Below are positions 39,316 through 47,085 of a DNA stretch of 64,000 nucleotides, in pieces. Origin of the DNA: an uncultured Eubacteriales bacterium (GTDB taxonomy: Bacteria; Bacillota; Clostridia; Christensenellales; Borkfalkiaceae); assembly GCA_900542935.1 (NCBI GenBank), contig UQPN01000004.1, positions 1 to 64,000 of the forward strand, in the 5' to 3' direction. Position 1 is the first letter of the stretch, and each line of letters starts with the position of its first letter. Under the pieces are notes generated by a model that worked only from the letters and a program-made list of their open reading frames with translations, did not search any database and had not been told where the DNA came from. Position numbers and translations under genes: made by a program.

Positions 39316-39915
39316 ATGATAGCTTATTTAAGAGGGCGCGTCATCGATATCGGCGCGGAAACGCTCGTCCTCGAAGTGAACGGCGTGGGCTACGAATTAT
39401 ATTGTTCGGCAAGCGTGTTTTCCAAAGCGCGCTTCGGCGCCGAAATCGAACTGTACGTTTCCATGCACGTCAAAGAGGACGGCATCACGCTGTTCGGTTT
39501 CGATTCGCCGAAAGAAAAAGAGCTGTTTGCGCGGCTCACGTCCGTATCGGGCGTCGGCCCGAAAAGCGCGATGGGGGTATTCACCTCCATGTCGGCGGAC
39601 GAGGCGGCGGAAGCGATTATGCTGGCGGATGTGAAGAAACTTTCGAAAGCCAAAGGCTTGGGCAAAAAGACGGCGGAAAAAATCGTGCTGGAACTGCACG
39701 GCAAAATTTCGGCGGCGGAAGTCATGAGTCAAAGCGGCGATTTCGGCGTCCCGGCAGTCGGCGGCGAGAAGCTTTCGGACGTCGACGAAGAGGCGGTTTC
39801 CGCGCTCCAGAACCTCGGCTTTACCCGCAACGAAAGCGTTCAGGCGGTGAAGCGCGCGAAAGAGAGCGGGGCGAACGATCTGGAAACGATTATCCGCCGC
39901 GCCCTGCAGGGCTGA
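39316..39915 (+). CDS. ruvA: Holliday junction helicase subunit RuvA
   Basis: RuvA binds the four-way junction and loads RuvB. The 199 residues have the OB-fold domain I (MIAYLRGRVIDIGAETLVLEVNGVGYELYCS), the two helix-hairpin-helix motifs (LTSVSGVGPKSAM and LSKAKGLGKKTAEKIVLEL) and the small C-terminal domain III (ALQNLGFTRNESVQAVKRA) that contacts RuvB. TAAAGGAG stands before the ATG. It belongs to the ruvC-ruvA-ruvB group, although ruvB is separated by 342 bases of repeats, so it may need read-through. Confidence 0.97.
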   Translation: MIAYLRGRVIDIGAETLVLEVNGVGYELYCSASVFSKARFGAEIELYVSMHVKEDGITLFGFDSPKEKELFARLTSVSGVGPKSAMGVFTSMSADEAAEAIMLADVKKLSKAKGLGKKTAEKIVLELHGKISAAEVMSQSGDFGVPAVGGEKLSDVDEEAVSALQNLGFTRNESVQAVKRAKESGANDLETIIRRALQG

Positions 39916-39934
39916 TTTTTTTTCCGGCAAAAAT

Positions 39935-39960
39935 TGTCAGCCGCTACGCGGCTTCCCCTC
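39935..39960 (+). repeat. Left fragment of a family A repeat
   Basis: AGCCGC-ta-CGCGGCT and CTTCCCCT are followed not by the expected GGGGGAAG but by a family C element, as if C had been inserted. Confidence 0.65.
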
Positions 39961-40003
39961 TTGCCTGAAAAAAATTCAGCGAACTTCATTTTTTCGGCAA
40001 AAA
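39961..40003 (+). repeat. Intergenic repeat, family C, copy 2
   Basis: TTGCCTGAAAAAAATTCAG and TTTTTTCGGCAAAAA; it differs from copy 1 at only a few bases. Confidence 0.8.
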
Positions 40004-40023
40004 GGGTAATCCTTGCCTTTGTC

Positions 40024-40080
40024 AAGGCTTCCCCTCGGGGGGAAGCTGTCAACGAAGTTGACTGATGAGGGGCGTAACTT
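40024..40080 (+). repeat. Intergenic repeat, family A
   Basis: AAGGCTTCCCCTCGGGGGGAAGCT, variable hairpin GTCAA-cgaa-GTTGAC, then TGATGAGGGGCGTAAC. Confidence 0.8.
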
Positions 40081-40161
40081 ATTCCGGACGGATATTTATT
40101 ATCGGAAACCCGTCAAATGGGCGCAACCTGTTTTCCGTAAAAGAATTTTCAAACAAAGGGC
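40081..40161 (+). repeat. Intergenic repeat, family D, copy 2
   Basis: It begins ATTCCGGACGGATATTTATT and ends CAAACAAAGGGC, matching 38311-38393 with some changes in the middle. Confidence 0.7.
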
Positions 40162-40257
40162 AGGGCTTTTCCGAAGCGTAGCCCGATAAAAAATTTTCCC
40201 GAAAAATATTTAAAAATCATCAAAAAACACAACAAACGGAGCGTCAACGGCAACATC

Positions 40258-41322
40258 ATGTACGAAGAAGAGGACTTTGACGAAAACTTAATCGTTTCCA
40301 CAAAGACGGAATACGACGGCGAGGAGAACGTGCTCCGCCCCAAAACCATGGAAGGTTACGTAGGGCAGGAAAAGGTGAAAGAAAATCTCGCCGTATACAT
40401 CGCCGCCGCCAGAAGTCGCGGCGACGCGCTGGACCACGTGCTTTTGTACGGCCCGCCGGGGCTTGGTAAAACCACGCTGGCGCACATCATCGCCGCGGAA
40501 CTCGGCGTTTCCATCAAACTCACCAGCGGACCGGCAATCGAACGTTCGGGCGATCTTGCCGCCATTTTAACCAACCTCAACGAAAACGACGTGCTGTTCA
40601 TCGACGAAATCCACCGTTTAAGCCGCAGCGTGGAAGAAACGCTGTATTCGGCAATGGAAGATTTCGCGCTGGATATCATCGTGGGAAAGGGACCTTCCGC
40701 CCGCAATATCCGCTTTCCTTTAAAAAAATTCACGCTCATCGGCGCCACCACCAAAGCGGGCATGCTGGCTTCGCCTCTGCGCGATCGCTTCGGCATTATC
40801 AACCGTCTGGAAATGTACACGCCGGCGGAACTGAAAACCATCATACAAAACTCCGCGAACGCTCTGGAAATTTCCATCGAGGACGACGCGGCGGAAGAAA
40901 TCGCGCGGCGCTCGCGCGGCACGCCCCGTATCGCCAACCGACTTTTAAAACGCGTGCGCGATTTTTCTCTGGTGCACGGCAACGCCGCCATCACTCTTTC
41001 CGACGCGCGCTTCGCGCTTCAGCGGCTGGAAATCGACGAACTGGGGCTGGACGAAACGGATCGGCGCATCCTTCTCGCGCTTATCGATAAATTCGGCGGA
41101 GGCCCCGCGGGCTTGGATACCATCGCCGCCACCACGGGCGAGGATGCGGGCACCATCGAGGACGTCTACGAGCCGTACTTATTGCAGCTGGGCTTCATCG
41201 CGCGCACGCCCCGCGGCAGAATCTGCCTGAAAGCGGCGTACGAACATCTCGGCAAACGACCTTCCGAAAAGCAGAAATCGCAACTTTCTCTGTTCGACGA
41301 TTCCGGCGACGAAAATTATTAA
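40258..41322 (+). CDS. ruvB: Holliday junction branch-migration ATPase RuvB
   Basis: A 354-residue AAA+ motor. Walker A GPPGLGKTTLAH (about residue 63), Walker B VLFIDEIHRLSR (near 117), sensor 1 LIGATTKAGML, the arginine-finger region ASPLRDRFGI, and the C-terminal winged helix. The N-terminus (MYEEEDFDENLIVSTKTEYDGEENVLRPKTMEGYVGQ) is of normal family type. The ribosome-binding site is poor (CGGAGCG some 14 bases upstream). queA begins 15 bases after the stop, a linkage seen in many bacteria. Confidence 0.97.
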   Translation: MYEEEDFDENLIVSTKTEYDGEENVLRPKTMEGYVGQEKVKENLAVYIAAARSRGDALDHVLLYGPPGLGKTTLAHIIAAELGVSIKLTSGPAIERSGDLAAILTNLNENDVLFIDEIHRLSRSVEETLYSAMEDFALDIIVGKGPSARNIRFPLKKFTLIGATTKAGMLASPLRDRFGIINRLEMYTPAELKTIIQNSANALEISIEDDAAEEIARRSRGTPRIANRLLKRVRDFSLVHGNAAITLSDARFALQRLEIDELGLDETDRRILLALIDKFGGGPAGLDTIAATTGEDAGTIEDVYEPYLLQLGFIARTPRGRICLKAAYEHLGKRPSEKQKSQLSLFDDSGDENY

Positions 41323-41337
41323 CGGGCGGCGGACATT

Positions 41338-42402
41338 ATGGCAAAAATTATGCAGGAAAACAATCATACGGAAAAAACGGTATACAAAAAGAGCGATTTT
41401 TACTACGAACTGCCCGAAGAACTCATCGCGCAGACGCCTGCCGAACCGCGCGATTCTTCGCGCCTGCTTGTGTATTCGTTGAAAAATAAAACCATCGAAG
41501 ATAAAATCTTTCACGATTTACCCGAATATCTTCGCCCCGGCGACGTGCTGGTGGTAAACGATACGCGGGTGATTCCCGCGCGTATCTACGCAAAGACGGA
41601 ACACGGCGGCAACGTGGAAGTGCTGCTTTTAAAGCGCTACGACACGCGCACGTGGGAAGTGCTGATGCGCCCCGGCAAAAAGGGAAAAATCGGCGTTACG
41701 ATGACCGTTTCTCCCGAACTGTCTTTCACCGTGAAAGACGTTACCGATTCGGGCGAACGTATCGTGGAGTTTACTTACGACGGCGTTTTCGAGGACGTGT
41801 TAAGCCGCGTGGGCACCATGCCTCTGCCGCCGTACATTCACGAAAAGCTCAAAGATAAAACGCGCTACAACACGGTGTACTCCAAAGTGGACGGCTCGGC
41901 TGCCGCACCCACGGCGGGGCTGCATTTCACGAAAGAGCTGATGGATAAAATCCGCGCCATGGGCGTGGAAATCGCGGAAGTGCTGCTGCACGTGGGGTTG
42001 GGCACGTTCCGCCCCGTTTCCGAAGAAATCATCACCGATCACAAAATGCACTCGGAATACTACGAAGTTTCCGAAGAGGCGGCGGAAATCATCAACCGCG
42101 CAAAAAAAGAGGGGCGGCGGGTGATCGCCGTGGGCACCACGTCGGTGCGCACGCTGGAAAGCGTGGCGGACGAAAACGGCTTTGTGCGCGCGCAGAAAGG
42201 CAATACGGAAATTTTCCTGTATCCGCCTTACAAAATGAAGTGCGTCGACGGGCTGATTACCAATTTTCACTTACCCGAAAGCACGCTCGTCATGCTGGTG
42301 GCGTGCCTGACGGGCAGGGAAGAAATCCTCGGCGTTTACAAATACGCCGTCGAACATAAATACCGCTTTTTCTCGTTCGGCGACGCCTGTCTGTTTTTAT
42401 AA
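41338..42402 (+). CDS. queA: S-adenosylmethionine:tRNA ribosyltransferase-isomerase
   Basis: QueA transfers and isomerises the ribosyl part of S-adenosylmethionine onto preQ1 at position 34 of tRNA, making epoxyqueuosine. The 354 residues match the family (about 340-355). Key stretches: FYYELPEELIAQTPAEPRDSSRLLV, VVNDTRVIPARIYAKTEHGGNVEVLLL, YSKVDGSAAAPTAGLHFT and NFHLPESTLVMLVACL. A start a few codons later would give the usual MxxxDFxYELP length, because the first 15 residues (MAKIMQENNHTEKTV) are extra. It sits directly after ruvB. Together with QueT at 2236 it shows use of salvaged queuosine precursors; no preQ0/preQ1 synthesis genes are in the window. Confidence 0.97.
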   Translation: MAKIMQENNHTEKTVYKKSDFYYELPEELIAQTPAEPRDSSRLLVYSLKNKTIEDKIFHDLPEYLRPGDVLVVNDTRVIPARIYAKTEHGGNVEVLLLKRYDTRTWEVLMRPGKKGKIGVTMTVSPELSFTVKDVTDSGERIVEFTYDGVFEDVLSRVGTMPLPPYIHEKLKDKTRYNTVYSKVDGSAAAPTAGLHFTKELMDKIRAMGVEIAEVLLHVGLGTFRPVSEEIITDHKMHSEYYEVSEEAAEIINRAKKEGRRVIAVGTTSVRTLESVADENGFVRAQKGNTEIFLYPPYKMKCVDGLITNFHLPESTLVMLVACLTGREEILGVYKYAVEHKYRFFSFGDACLFL

Positions 42403-42428
42403 ACGGCGCGTATCGTCAAGGCTTCCCC

Positions 42429-42470
42429 TTGCCCGAAAAAAATTCGGCGAACTTCATTTTTTCGGCAAAA
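42429..42470 (+). repeat. Intergenic repeat, family C, copy 3
   Basis: TTGCCCGAAAAAAATTCGG and TTTTTTCGGCAAAA, again immediately after GTCAAGGCTTCCCC. The change CTG to CCG on one arm matches better with CGG on the other. Confidence 0.8.
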
Positions 42471-42539
42471 ACCGCCGGAAACAAACCGCAAATCAATCGG
42501 AATAAACCATAACAATCATACCTTACGGAGGGAAACAAC

Positions 42540-43250
42540 ATGCAACCTGTATACAAAAGGATTTTACTCAAGCTTTCGGGCGAAGCGCTCGCGGGCGAAC
42601 AGGGCTTCGGGCTCAATCAGGAAGTTATCGCGGGGGTAGTGGACGAAATCGTGAAAGTGCACGCCATGGGCGTGGAAATCGGCGTCGTTATCGGCGGCGG
42701 CAATTTCTGGCGCGGCAGACAGGGCACGAAAATGGATCGTTCCACGGCAGACCAGATGGGCATGCTCGCCACGGTGATGAACTCGCTTGCCATGATGGAC
42801 GCCATCGAACAGCGCGGCGTACCCGTGCGCGTGCAGACGGCGCTCAACATGATTTCCATCGCGGAACCGCTCGTCATGCGCAAGGCGCTCAGACATTTCG
42901 AAAAAGGGCGTATCGTCATCTTCGCGTGCGGCACGGGGCATCCCTACTGCTCCACCGATACGGCGGCGGCGCTCCGCGCCTGCGAAATTTCGGCGGACGT
43001 TCTGTTAATGGCGAAAAACGTAGACGGCATCTACGATTCCGATCCGAAAACCAACCCCGCCGCAAAGAAGTACGATAAACTTACTTATAACGACATCGTG
43101 AATCAGGGGCTGAAAGTCATCGATTCCACGGCGGCTACCATGTGCATGGAAAACGGCGTTCCCACGCTCGCGTTCGGTCTGAACGAAAAAGATTCCATTC
43201 TTCGCGCCGTATGCGGCGAGAAGATCGGCACGCTCATTTCCGCGGAGTAA
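42540..43250 (+). CDS. pyrH: UMP kinase
   Basis: A 236-residue hexameric amino-acid-kinase-fold enzyme that phosphorylates UMP to UDP and is usually feedback-regulated by UTP and GTP. Visible motifs: KRILLKLSGEALAG (ATP), VIGGGNFWRGRQG, ATVMNSLAMMDAIEQRGVPVRVQTAL (UMP), FACGTGHPYCSTDTAAALRA and KNVDGIYDSDPKTNP. TACGGAGGG lies before the ATG. It starts the pyrH-frr-uppS-cdsA-dxr-rseP cluster conserved in many bacteria. Confidence 0.98.
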   Translation: MQPVYKRILLKLSGEALAGEQGFGLNQEVIAGVVDEIVKVHAMGVEIGVVIGGGNFWRGRQGTKMDRSTADQMGMLATVMNSLAMMDAIEQRGVPVRVQTALNMISIAEPLVMRKALRHFEKGRIVIFACGTGHPYCSTDTAAALRACEISADVLLMAKNVDGIYDSDPKTNPAAKKYDKLTYNDIVNQGLKVIDSTAATMCMENGVPTLAFGLNEKDSILRAVCGEKIGTLISAE

Positions 43251-43296
43251 CGTCCGCAACGAAACAATAAAAAAAACCGAAACGGAGGCAAATATA

Positions 43297-43869
43297 ATGA
43301 TAGAAAACGAAAAAATCGAAGAGATGATGCTGGAGCTTGAGGACGCGTCGGAACGCGCCATAGATTCGCTGGAGGGGGAATATTCCGCCATCCGCGCCGG
43401 GCGCGCCAACCCGCACATTCTCGACAGAATCGAAGTGGAAGCGTACGGCGGCATGAGCAAACTCATCGAGCTCGGCAACGTCAGCGCGCTGGACGCAAGA
43501 TGCCTGCAGATTTCCCTGTGGGATAAATCGCTGTTAAAAGCGGTGGAAAAAGCCATTCTGCAGTCCAATCTGGGGCTTACCCCCACGAACGACGGCAAAG
43601 TCATCCGCATCGTGTTCCCCGTCATGACGGAGGAACGCAGAAAGGAACTTGTCAAGCAAATCAAGAAAATGGGCGAAGAAACCAAGGTGGAAATCCGCAA
43701 CGCCCGCAGAAACGCCATGGACGTCATCAAAAAGATGAAAACGGCGAAAGAACTTTCCGAGGACGAAGCCGCGGCGTGCGAAGCGGATGCGGAAAAGAGC
43801 GTAACTTCCGCCATGACGAAGCTGGACGCCATCATCGCGGCGAAAGAAAAAGACCTGATGTCCATCTGA
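43297..43869 (+). CDS. frr: Ribosome recycling factor
   Basis: A 190-residue protein that, with EF-G, splits the ribosome after termination. Typical parts are the long three-helix bundle with LEGEYSAIRAGRANPHILDRI, the hinge domain VEAYGGMSKLIELGNVSALDARCLQISLWDKSLLKAVEKAI, and VFPVMTEERRKELVKQIKKMGEETKVEIRNARRNAMD. ACGGAGG precedes the ATG. It follows pyrH by 46 bases and belongs to the same cluster. Confidence 0.98.
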   Translation: MIENEKIEEMMLELEDASERAIDSLEGEYSAIRAGRANPHILDRIEVEAYGGMSKLIELGNVSALDARCLQISLWDKSLLKAVEKAILQSNLGLTPTNDGKVIRIVFPVMTEERRKELVKQIKKMGEETKVEIRNARRNAMDVIKKMKTAKELSEDEAAACEADAEKSVTSAMTKLDAIIAAKEKDLMSI

Positions 43870-43901
43870 CGGGCGCCTTGCGTAAACGGTTCTGAAACGC
43901 T

Positions 43902-44735
43902 ATGAAAAAGAATAAAATAAAAGCAGGCGCCGCATTGCCGTGCGCCGCAAGTCTGCCGCGCCATATCGGCGTCATCATGGACGGCAACGGCAGGTGGGCG
44001 AAAAAACGTCTGCTGCCCCGTTCCGTGGGGCACCGTTACGGCATGGACAGAATGATGGGTTTGTTGCGCCACGCGCTTGACGTCGGCGTGAATTACGTTA
44101 CCGTGTACGCGCTTTCCACCGAAAATTTTTCCCGCCCGCAGAAGGAACTCGATTGTCTGTTCGATTTAATCCGCAATCATTTCGTACCCTGCATGCGCGA
44201 AATCGCGGAGCGCAAAGCGCGCGTCCGCGTCATCGGCGATTTGTCGCTGTTTCCTTCCGACGTGCAGAAACTTCTGCTTCAGGCGCAGGAAGAATCCGCA
44301 ATGTACGAGGGCAGGGGGGTAAACGTGGCGCTCGGCTACGGTTCCCGCGCGGAAATCGCGCGGGCGGCGGAAAAAGCGGCGGAAAAAGCGAAAAGCGAGG
44401 GCAGAGCGGTTACCGAACGGGATATTTCCGAATTTCTCTACACGGCGGGGCTGCCCGATCCCGATCTCATCATCCGCACGGGAAAAGAGCTGCGGCTTTC
44501 CAACTTCCTGCTTTGGCAAGGCGCCTATGCGGAACTGTATTTTTCCGATAAAATGTTTCCGGATTTTTCCGATAAAGATCTGGACGAAGCATTGATCGCG
44601 TACGCAACCCGCACGCGCCGTTTCGGCAAAACCGACGAACAATGCCTCGTAAACGACGATTCTTCCGAAAAAGATTCCGGAAAAGAGGAAAGTACGGAAA
44701 CAAATACGCAATCTACGGAAGAAAAAGGAGAATAA
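43902..44735 (+). CDS. uppS: Isoprenyl transferase (undecaprenyl diphosphate synthase)
   Basis: A cis-prenyltransferase that makes the C55 lipid carrier for peptidoglycan. Conserved region 1 HIGVIMDGNGRWAKKR holds the catalytic Asp (about residue 28). Further marks are TVYALSTENFSRPQKE, RVRVIGDL, VALGYGSRAEI, DLIIRTGKELRLSNFLLWQGAYAELYF and WPDFxxxDL-like FPDFSDKDLDEAL. The core ends near residue 253, then a 25-residue acidic Ser/Glu/Thr tail follows that is not part of the fold. cdsA begins five bases after the stop. Confidence 0.97.
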   Translation: MKKNKIKAGAALPCAASLPRHIGVIMDGNGRWAKKRLLPRSVGHRYGMDRMMGLLRHALDVGVNYVTVYALSTENFSRPQKELDCLFDLIRNHFVPCMREIAERKARVRVIGDLSLFPSDVQKLLLQAQEESAMYEGRGVNVALGYGSRAEIARAAEKAAEKAKSEGRAVTERDISEFLYTAGLPDPDLIIRTGKELRLSNFLLWQGAYAELYFSDKMFPDFSDKDLDEALIAYATRTRRFGKTDEQCLVNDDSSEKDSGKEESTETNTQSTEEKGE

Positions 44736-44740
44736 AGCGT

Positions 44741-45688
44741 ATGGGAATACGTCTTATCACGGGGGCGAGCTACGTAGCGGTTCTCGCCGTATTCTATCTG
44801 TTAAAAATTTATGTGTCCGATTTGTGCTTCGACGCGCTTATCTGGCTGTTTTCGCTTATCGGCACGTTCGAAATGCTCCGCGCGTTCGGCGCGCTCGGCA
44901 ACAAAAACAAACTCAAAGACGGCTCCGAAACCGCGGCGGAAACTTTCCCGGCGCCTACCAAAGCGCAGGCGGCGGGAGTCATGGCGTTCGCGGCGGCATG
45001 CGTGCCCGCGTGCGCGCTTTTTCAGCAGTTTTACGGCTGCGGCGCCCGCGCGGCGGGGATAACGTTCCTCGTTCTCGCCTTTTATCTCGTTTCGTTGCTC
45101 GTCGTCCGCCACGCGGAAACGGGTATCGCCAACACGGGCGCGGCGTTTTTCGCCGCGGCATATCCCACGGCGCTTCTTGTTCTTCTCTCGCTTGCCAATC
45201 ACCTGCCCGCGGAAGGACTTGAAAAATACGCGTTCGATTCCAACCTCGCCGTCCTTTGCATTTTCGTCATCTCGCCGTTCGCCGATTCCATCGCGTACGT
45301 GTTCGGCAGATTCATGAAAAAGAAATTCCCGAAAAAAATGGCTCCGTCCGTCTCTCCGAATAAAACGGTCATCGGCGGCGTCGGCGGGCTTGTCGGCGGA
45401 CTTGTCGGCGCGGCGATTCTCTACTTTTCTTACAACGCCGTGGCGGGCAGCTTCGAAAAAATGTACCTGTTTCTGCCCGTGTATCTTCTTATCGGACTGG
45501 TTACGGCGGCGGCAACCGAATTCGGCGATCTTGCCGAAAGCTGCGTAAAACGCAAGGCGGGCATCAAAGACATGGGCAAGCTTCTTCCGGGACACGGCGG
45601 CGTCATGGACAGAATCGACGGCACTCTGTTTGCCACGGCGGCGGTGTACCTCGTATTCGTCGTCATCGGCGCGCTGCCCGTCGCGTAA
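44741..45688 (+). CDS. cdsA: Phosphatidate cytidylyltransferase (CDP-diglyceride synthase)
   Basis: A 315-residue membrane enzyme that makes CDP-diacylglycerol for phospholipid synthesis. It has about eight helices. Signature parts are PSVSPNKTVIGGVGGLVGG and ESCVKRKAGIKDMGKLLPGHGGVMDRIDGTLF (S-x8-K-R-x4-K-D-x5-P-G-H-G-G-x2-D-R). Start at the ATG after AAAAAGGAG, five bases past uppS; a longer frame would overlap uppS and is rejected. A loop with a Gly/Lys/Glu-rich stretch (GNKNKLKDGSETAAETF) lies after the second helix. Confidence 0.96.
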   Translation: MGIRLITGASYVAVLAVFYLLKIYVSDLCFDALIWLFSLIGTFEMLRAFGALGNKNKLKDGSETAAETFPAPTKAQAAGVMAFAAACVPACALFQQFYGCGARAAGITFLVLAFYLVSLLVVRHAETGIANTGAAFFAAAYPTALLVLLSLANHLPAEGLEKYAFDSNLAVLCIFVISPFADSIAYVFGRFMKKKFPKKMAPSVSPNKTVIGGVGGLVGGLVGAAILYFSYNAVAGSFEKMYLFLPVYLLIGLVTAAATEFGDLAESCVKRKAGIKDMGKLLPGHGGVMDRIDGTLFATAAVYLVFVVIGALPVA

Positions 45689-45714
45689 GCGCAAAAAATT
45701 GCCCGCTTCTGTCA

Positions 45715-45767
45715 GAGCCTTCTCCCTTGGGAGAAGGTGGCAAGGCGAAGCCTTGACGGATGAGGGG
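45715..45767 (+). repeat. Intergenic repeat, family A
   Basis: CCTTCTCCCTTGGGAGAAGGTGG, variable hairpin CAAGG-cgaag-CCTTG, then ACGGATGAGGGG, ending in the tandem array that follows. Confidence 0.75.
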
Positions 45768-45879
45768 CGTAGCATATCCCGCAAGTCGTAGCATAATCCC
45801 GCAAGTCGTAGCATAATCCCGCAAGTCGTAGCATAATCCCGCGAGTCGTAGCATATCCCGCGAGGCGCAGCATATAAGG
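45768..45879 (+). repeat. 19/20-base tandem repeat before dxr
   Basis: CGTAGCATAATCCCGCAAGT repeated about 5.5 times (unit starts 45768, 45787, 45807, 45827, 45847, 45866). Units differ by one A and by CAAGT/CGAGT/CGAGG. The last partial unit runs into the AAGGA ribosome-binding site of dxr. Confidence 0.95.
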
Positions 45880-45890
45880 AAAACGCAAAA

Positions 45891-47042
45891 ATGATAAAAA
45901 TCGCACTCATCGGCGCAACGGGCTCTATCGGCACGCAAACGCTGTCCGTCATCGACAAACATCCCGACGAGTTTGAATTGTATTCCGCGGCGGCAGGGCA
46001 CGGCAGCGAAAAATTCGCGGAAATCATACGCAGATACCGCCCGAAAATCGCCGCCGTCGCCGATAAAAAATCGGGCGAAACCATCCGCGGCGCGCTGCCG
46101 CAGGGCACGGCGTTTTATTGCGGCGAAAAAGAGGCGCTGGAAGTTTTTGGCGGCGCCGACGTCGCGCTGGTGGCGGCAAGCGGGTTCGCGGGGCTATCCT
46201 ATTCCTTTGCGGCGGCTCGGCTCGGCATGCCCGTCGCGCTCGCCAACAAAGAAACGCTGGTGTGCGGCGGCGAGTATTTCATGGGCGAAGCGCAGAAACA
46301 CGGCGCGGAAATCCGCCCGGTAGACAGCGAACATTCCGCGCTTTGGCAGGCGCTGAATTTCCGGCGCGATACGCCTTTCAGGCGGCTCCTTATCACGGCG
46401 AGCGGCGGTCCGTTCTATTCGAAAACCGCGGAAGAGTTGCAAAGCGTAACGGCGGCGGACGCCCTGAAACATCCCACGTGGAACATGGGCGCGAAAATCA
46501 CGATCGACAGCGCCACGCTCTTAAACAAGGGCTTCGAAGTCATCGAAGCGCATCATCTGTACAACGCCCCGTTTTCGAAAATTCACGCGCTGGTGCATCC
46601 CGAAAGCGTGGTGCATTCCATGGCGGAATTCGAGGACGGCGCCGTCATCGCGCAGCTGGGCGTTCCGTCCATGGAATTGCCCATCCAGCTGGCGCTCACC
46701 TATCCCCGGCGGCTTTCCTGTTGCGAAAGCCTGAATTTCGAAAAGCTGGCGGCGCTGCATTTTCTGCCGCTCGAGCGAGAAAAATTCCCGTGCTTTTCCG
46801 TGGCGCTGGCGGCGGGCGAGGCGGGGGATAACTATCCCTGCGCGCTCAACGGCGCGGGCGAAGAAGCGGTGTACGCGTTCCTCCGCGGCGAAATCGGCTT
46901 TCTGCAGATTGCCGATTGTCTGAAAGCCGTGCTGGGGGAAACGAAAGGGCAAAAAGTGGATAGTTTCGAAGCGCTTGCGGAAACGGACGCGCTTTCGCGG
47001 TCGGCGGCGCGCGCGTATATTTCGCGCTTCGGCTGCCGATAA
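45891..47042 (+). CDS. dxr: 1-deoxy-D-xylulose 5-phosphate reductoisomerase
   Basis: A NADPH enzyme that makes 2-C-methyl-D-erythritol 4-phosphate, the first committed step of the MEP isoprenoid pathway. It is linked here to uppS, which uses the products. N-terminal loop IALIGATGSIGTQTLSVI, LANKETLVCGG, PVDSEHSALWQAL (metal ligands), TASGGPF, HPTWNMGAKITIDSATLLNKGFEVIEAHHL and VHPESVVHSMAEFEDG. The 383 residues are normal length. The AAGGA site lies ten bases before the ATG, at the very end of a tandem repeat array, which could affect its translation. Confidence 0.97.
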   Translation: MIKIALIGATGSIGTQTLSVIDKHPDEFELYSAAAGHGSEKFAEIIRRYRPKIAAVADKKSGETIRGALPQGTAFYCGEKEALEVFGGADVALVAASGFAGLSYSFAAARLGMPVALANKETLVCGGEYFMGEAQKHGAEIRPVDSEHSALWQALNFRRDTPFRRLLITASGGPFYSKTAEELQSVTAADALKHPTWNMGAKITIDSATLLNKGFEVIEAHHLYNAPFSKIHALVHPESVVHSMAEFEDGAVIAQLGVPSMELPIQLALTYPRRLSCCESLNFEKLAALHFLPLEREKFPCFSVALAAGEAGDNYPCALNGAGEEAVYAFLRGEIGFLQIADCLKAVLGETKGQKVDSFEALAETDALSRSAARAYISRFGCR

Positions 47043-47085
47043 TTGTAGCCGTACGGAAACGGGCTATTCGGTTAAGGAGAAAAAC

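Larger units (their letters stand above)
39916..40257. other. Repeat mosaic between ruvA and ruvB, 342 bases
   Basis: No gene. From left to right: a partial family A, a family C element, a full family A, a family D block and an AT-rich part before ruvB. It separates two genes normally adjacent. Confidence 0.75.

Noticed and set aside
45768..45879. CRISPR-like array
   Set aside because: Units are 19-20 bases without spacers; it is a simple tandem repeat and no cas genes are near.
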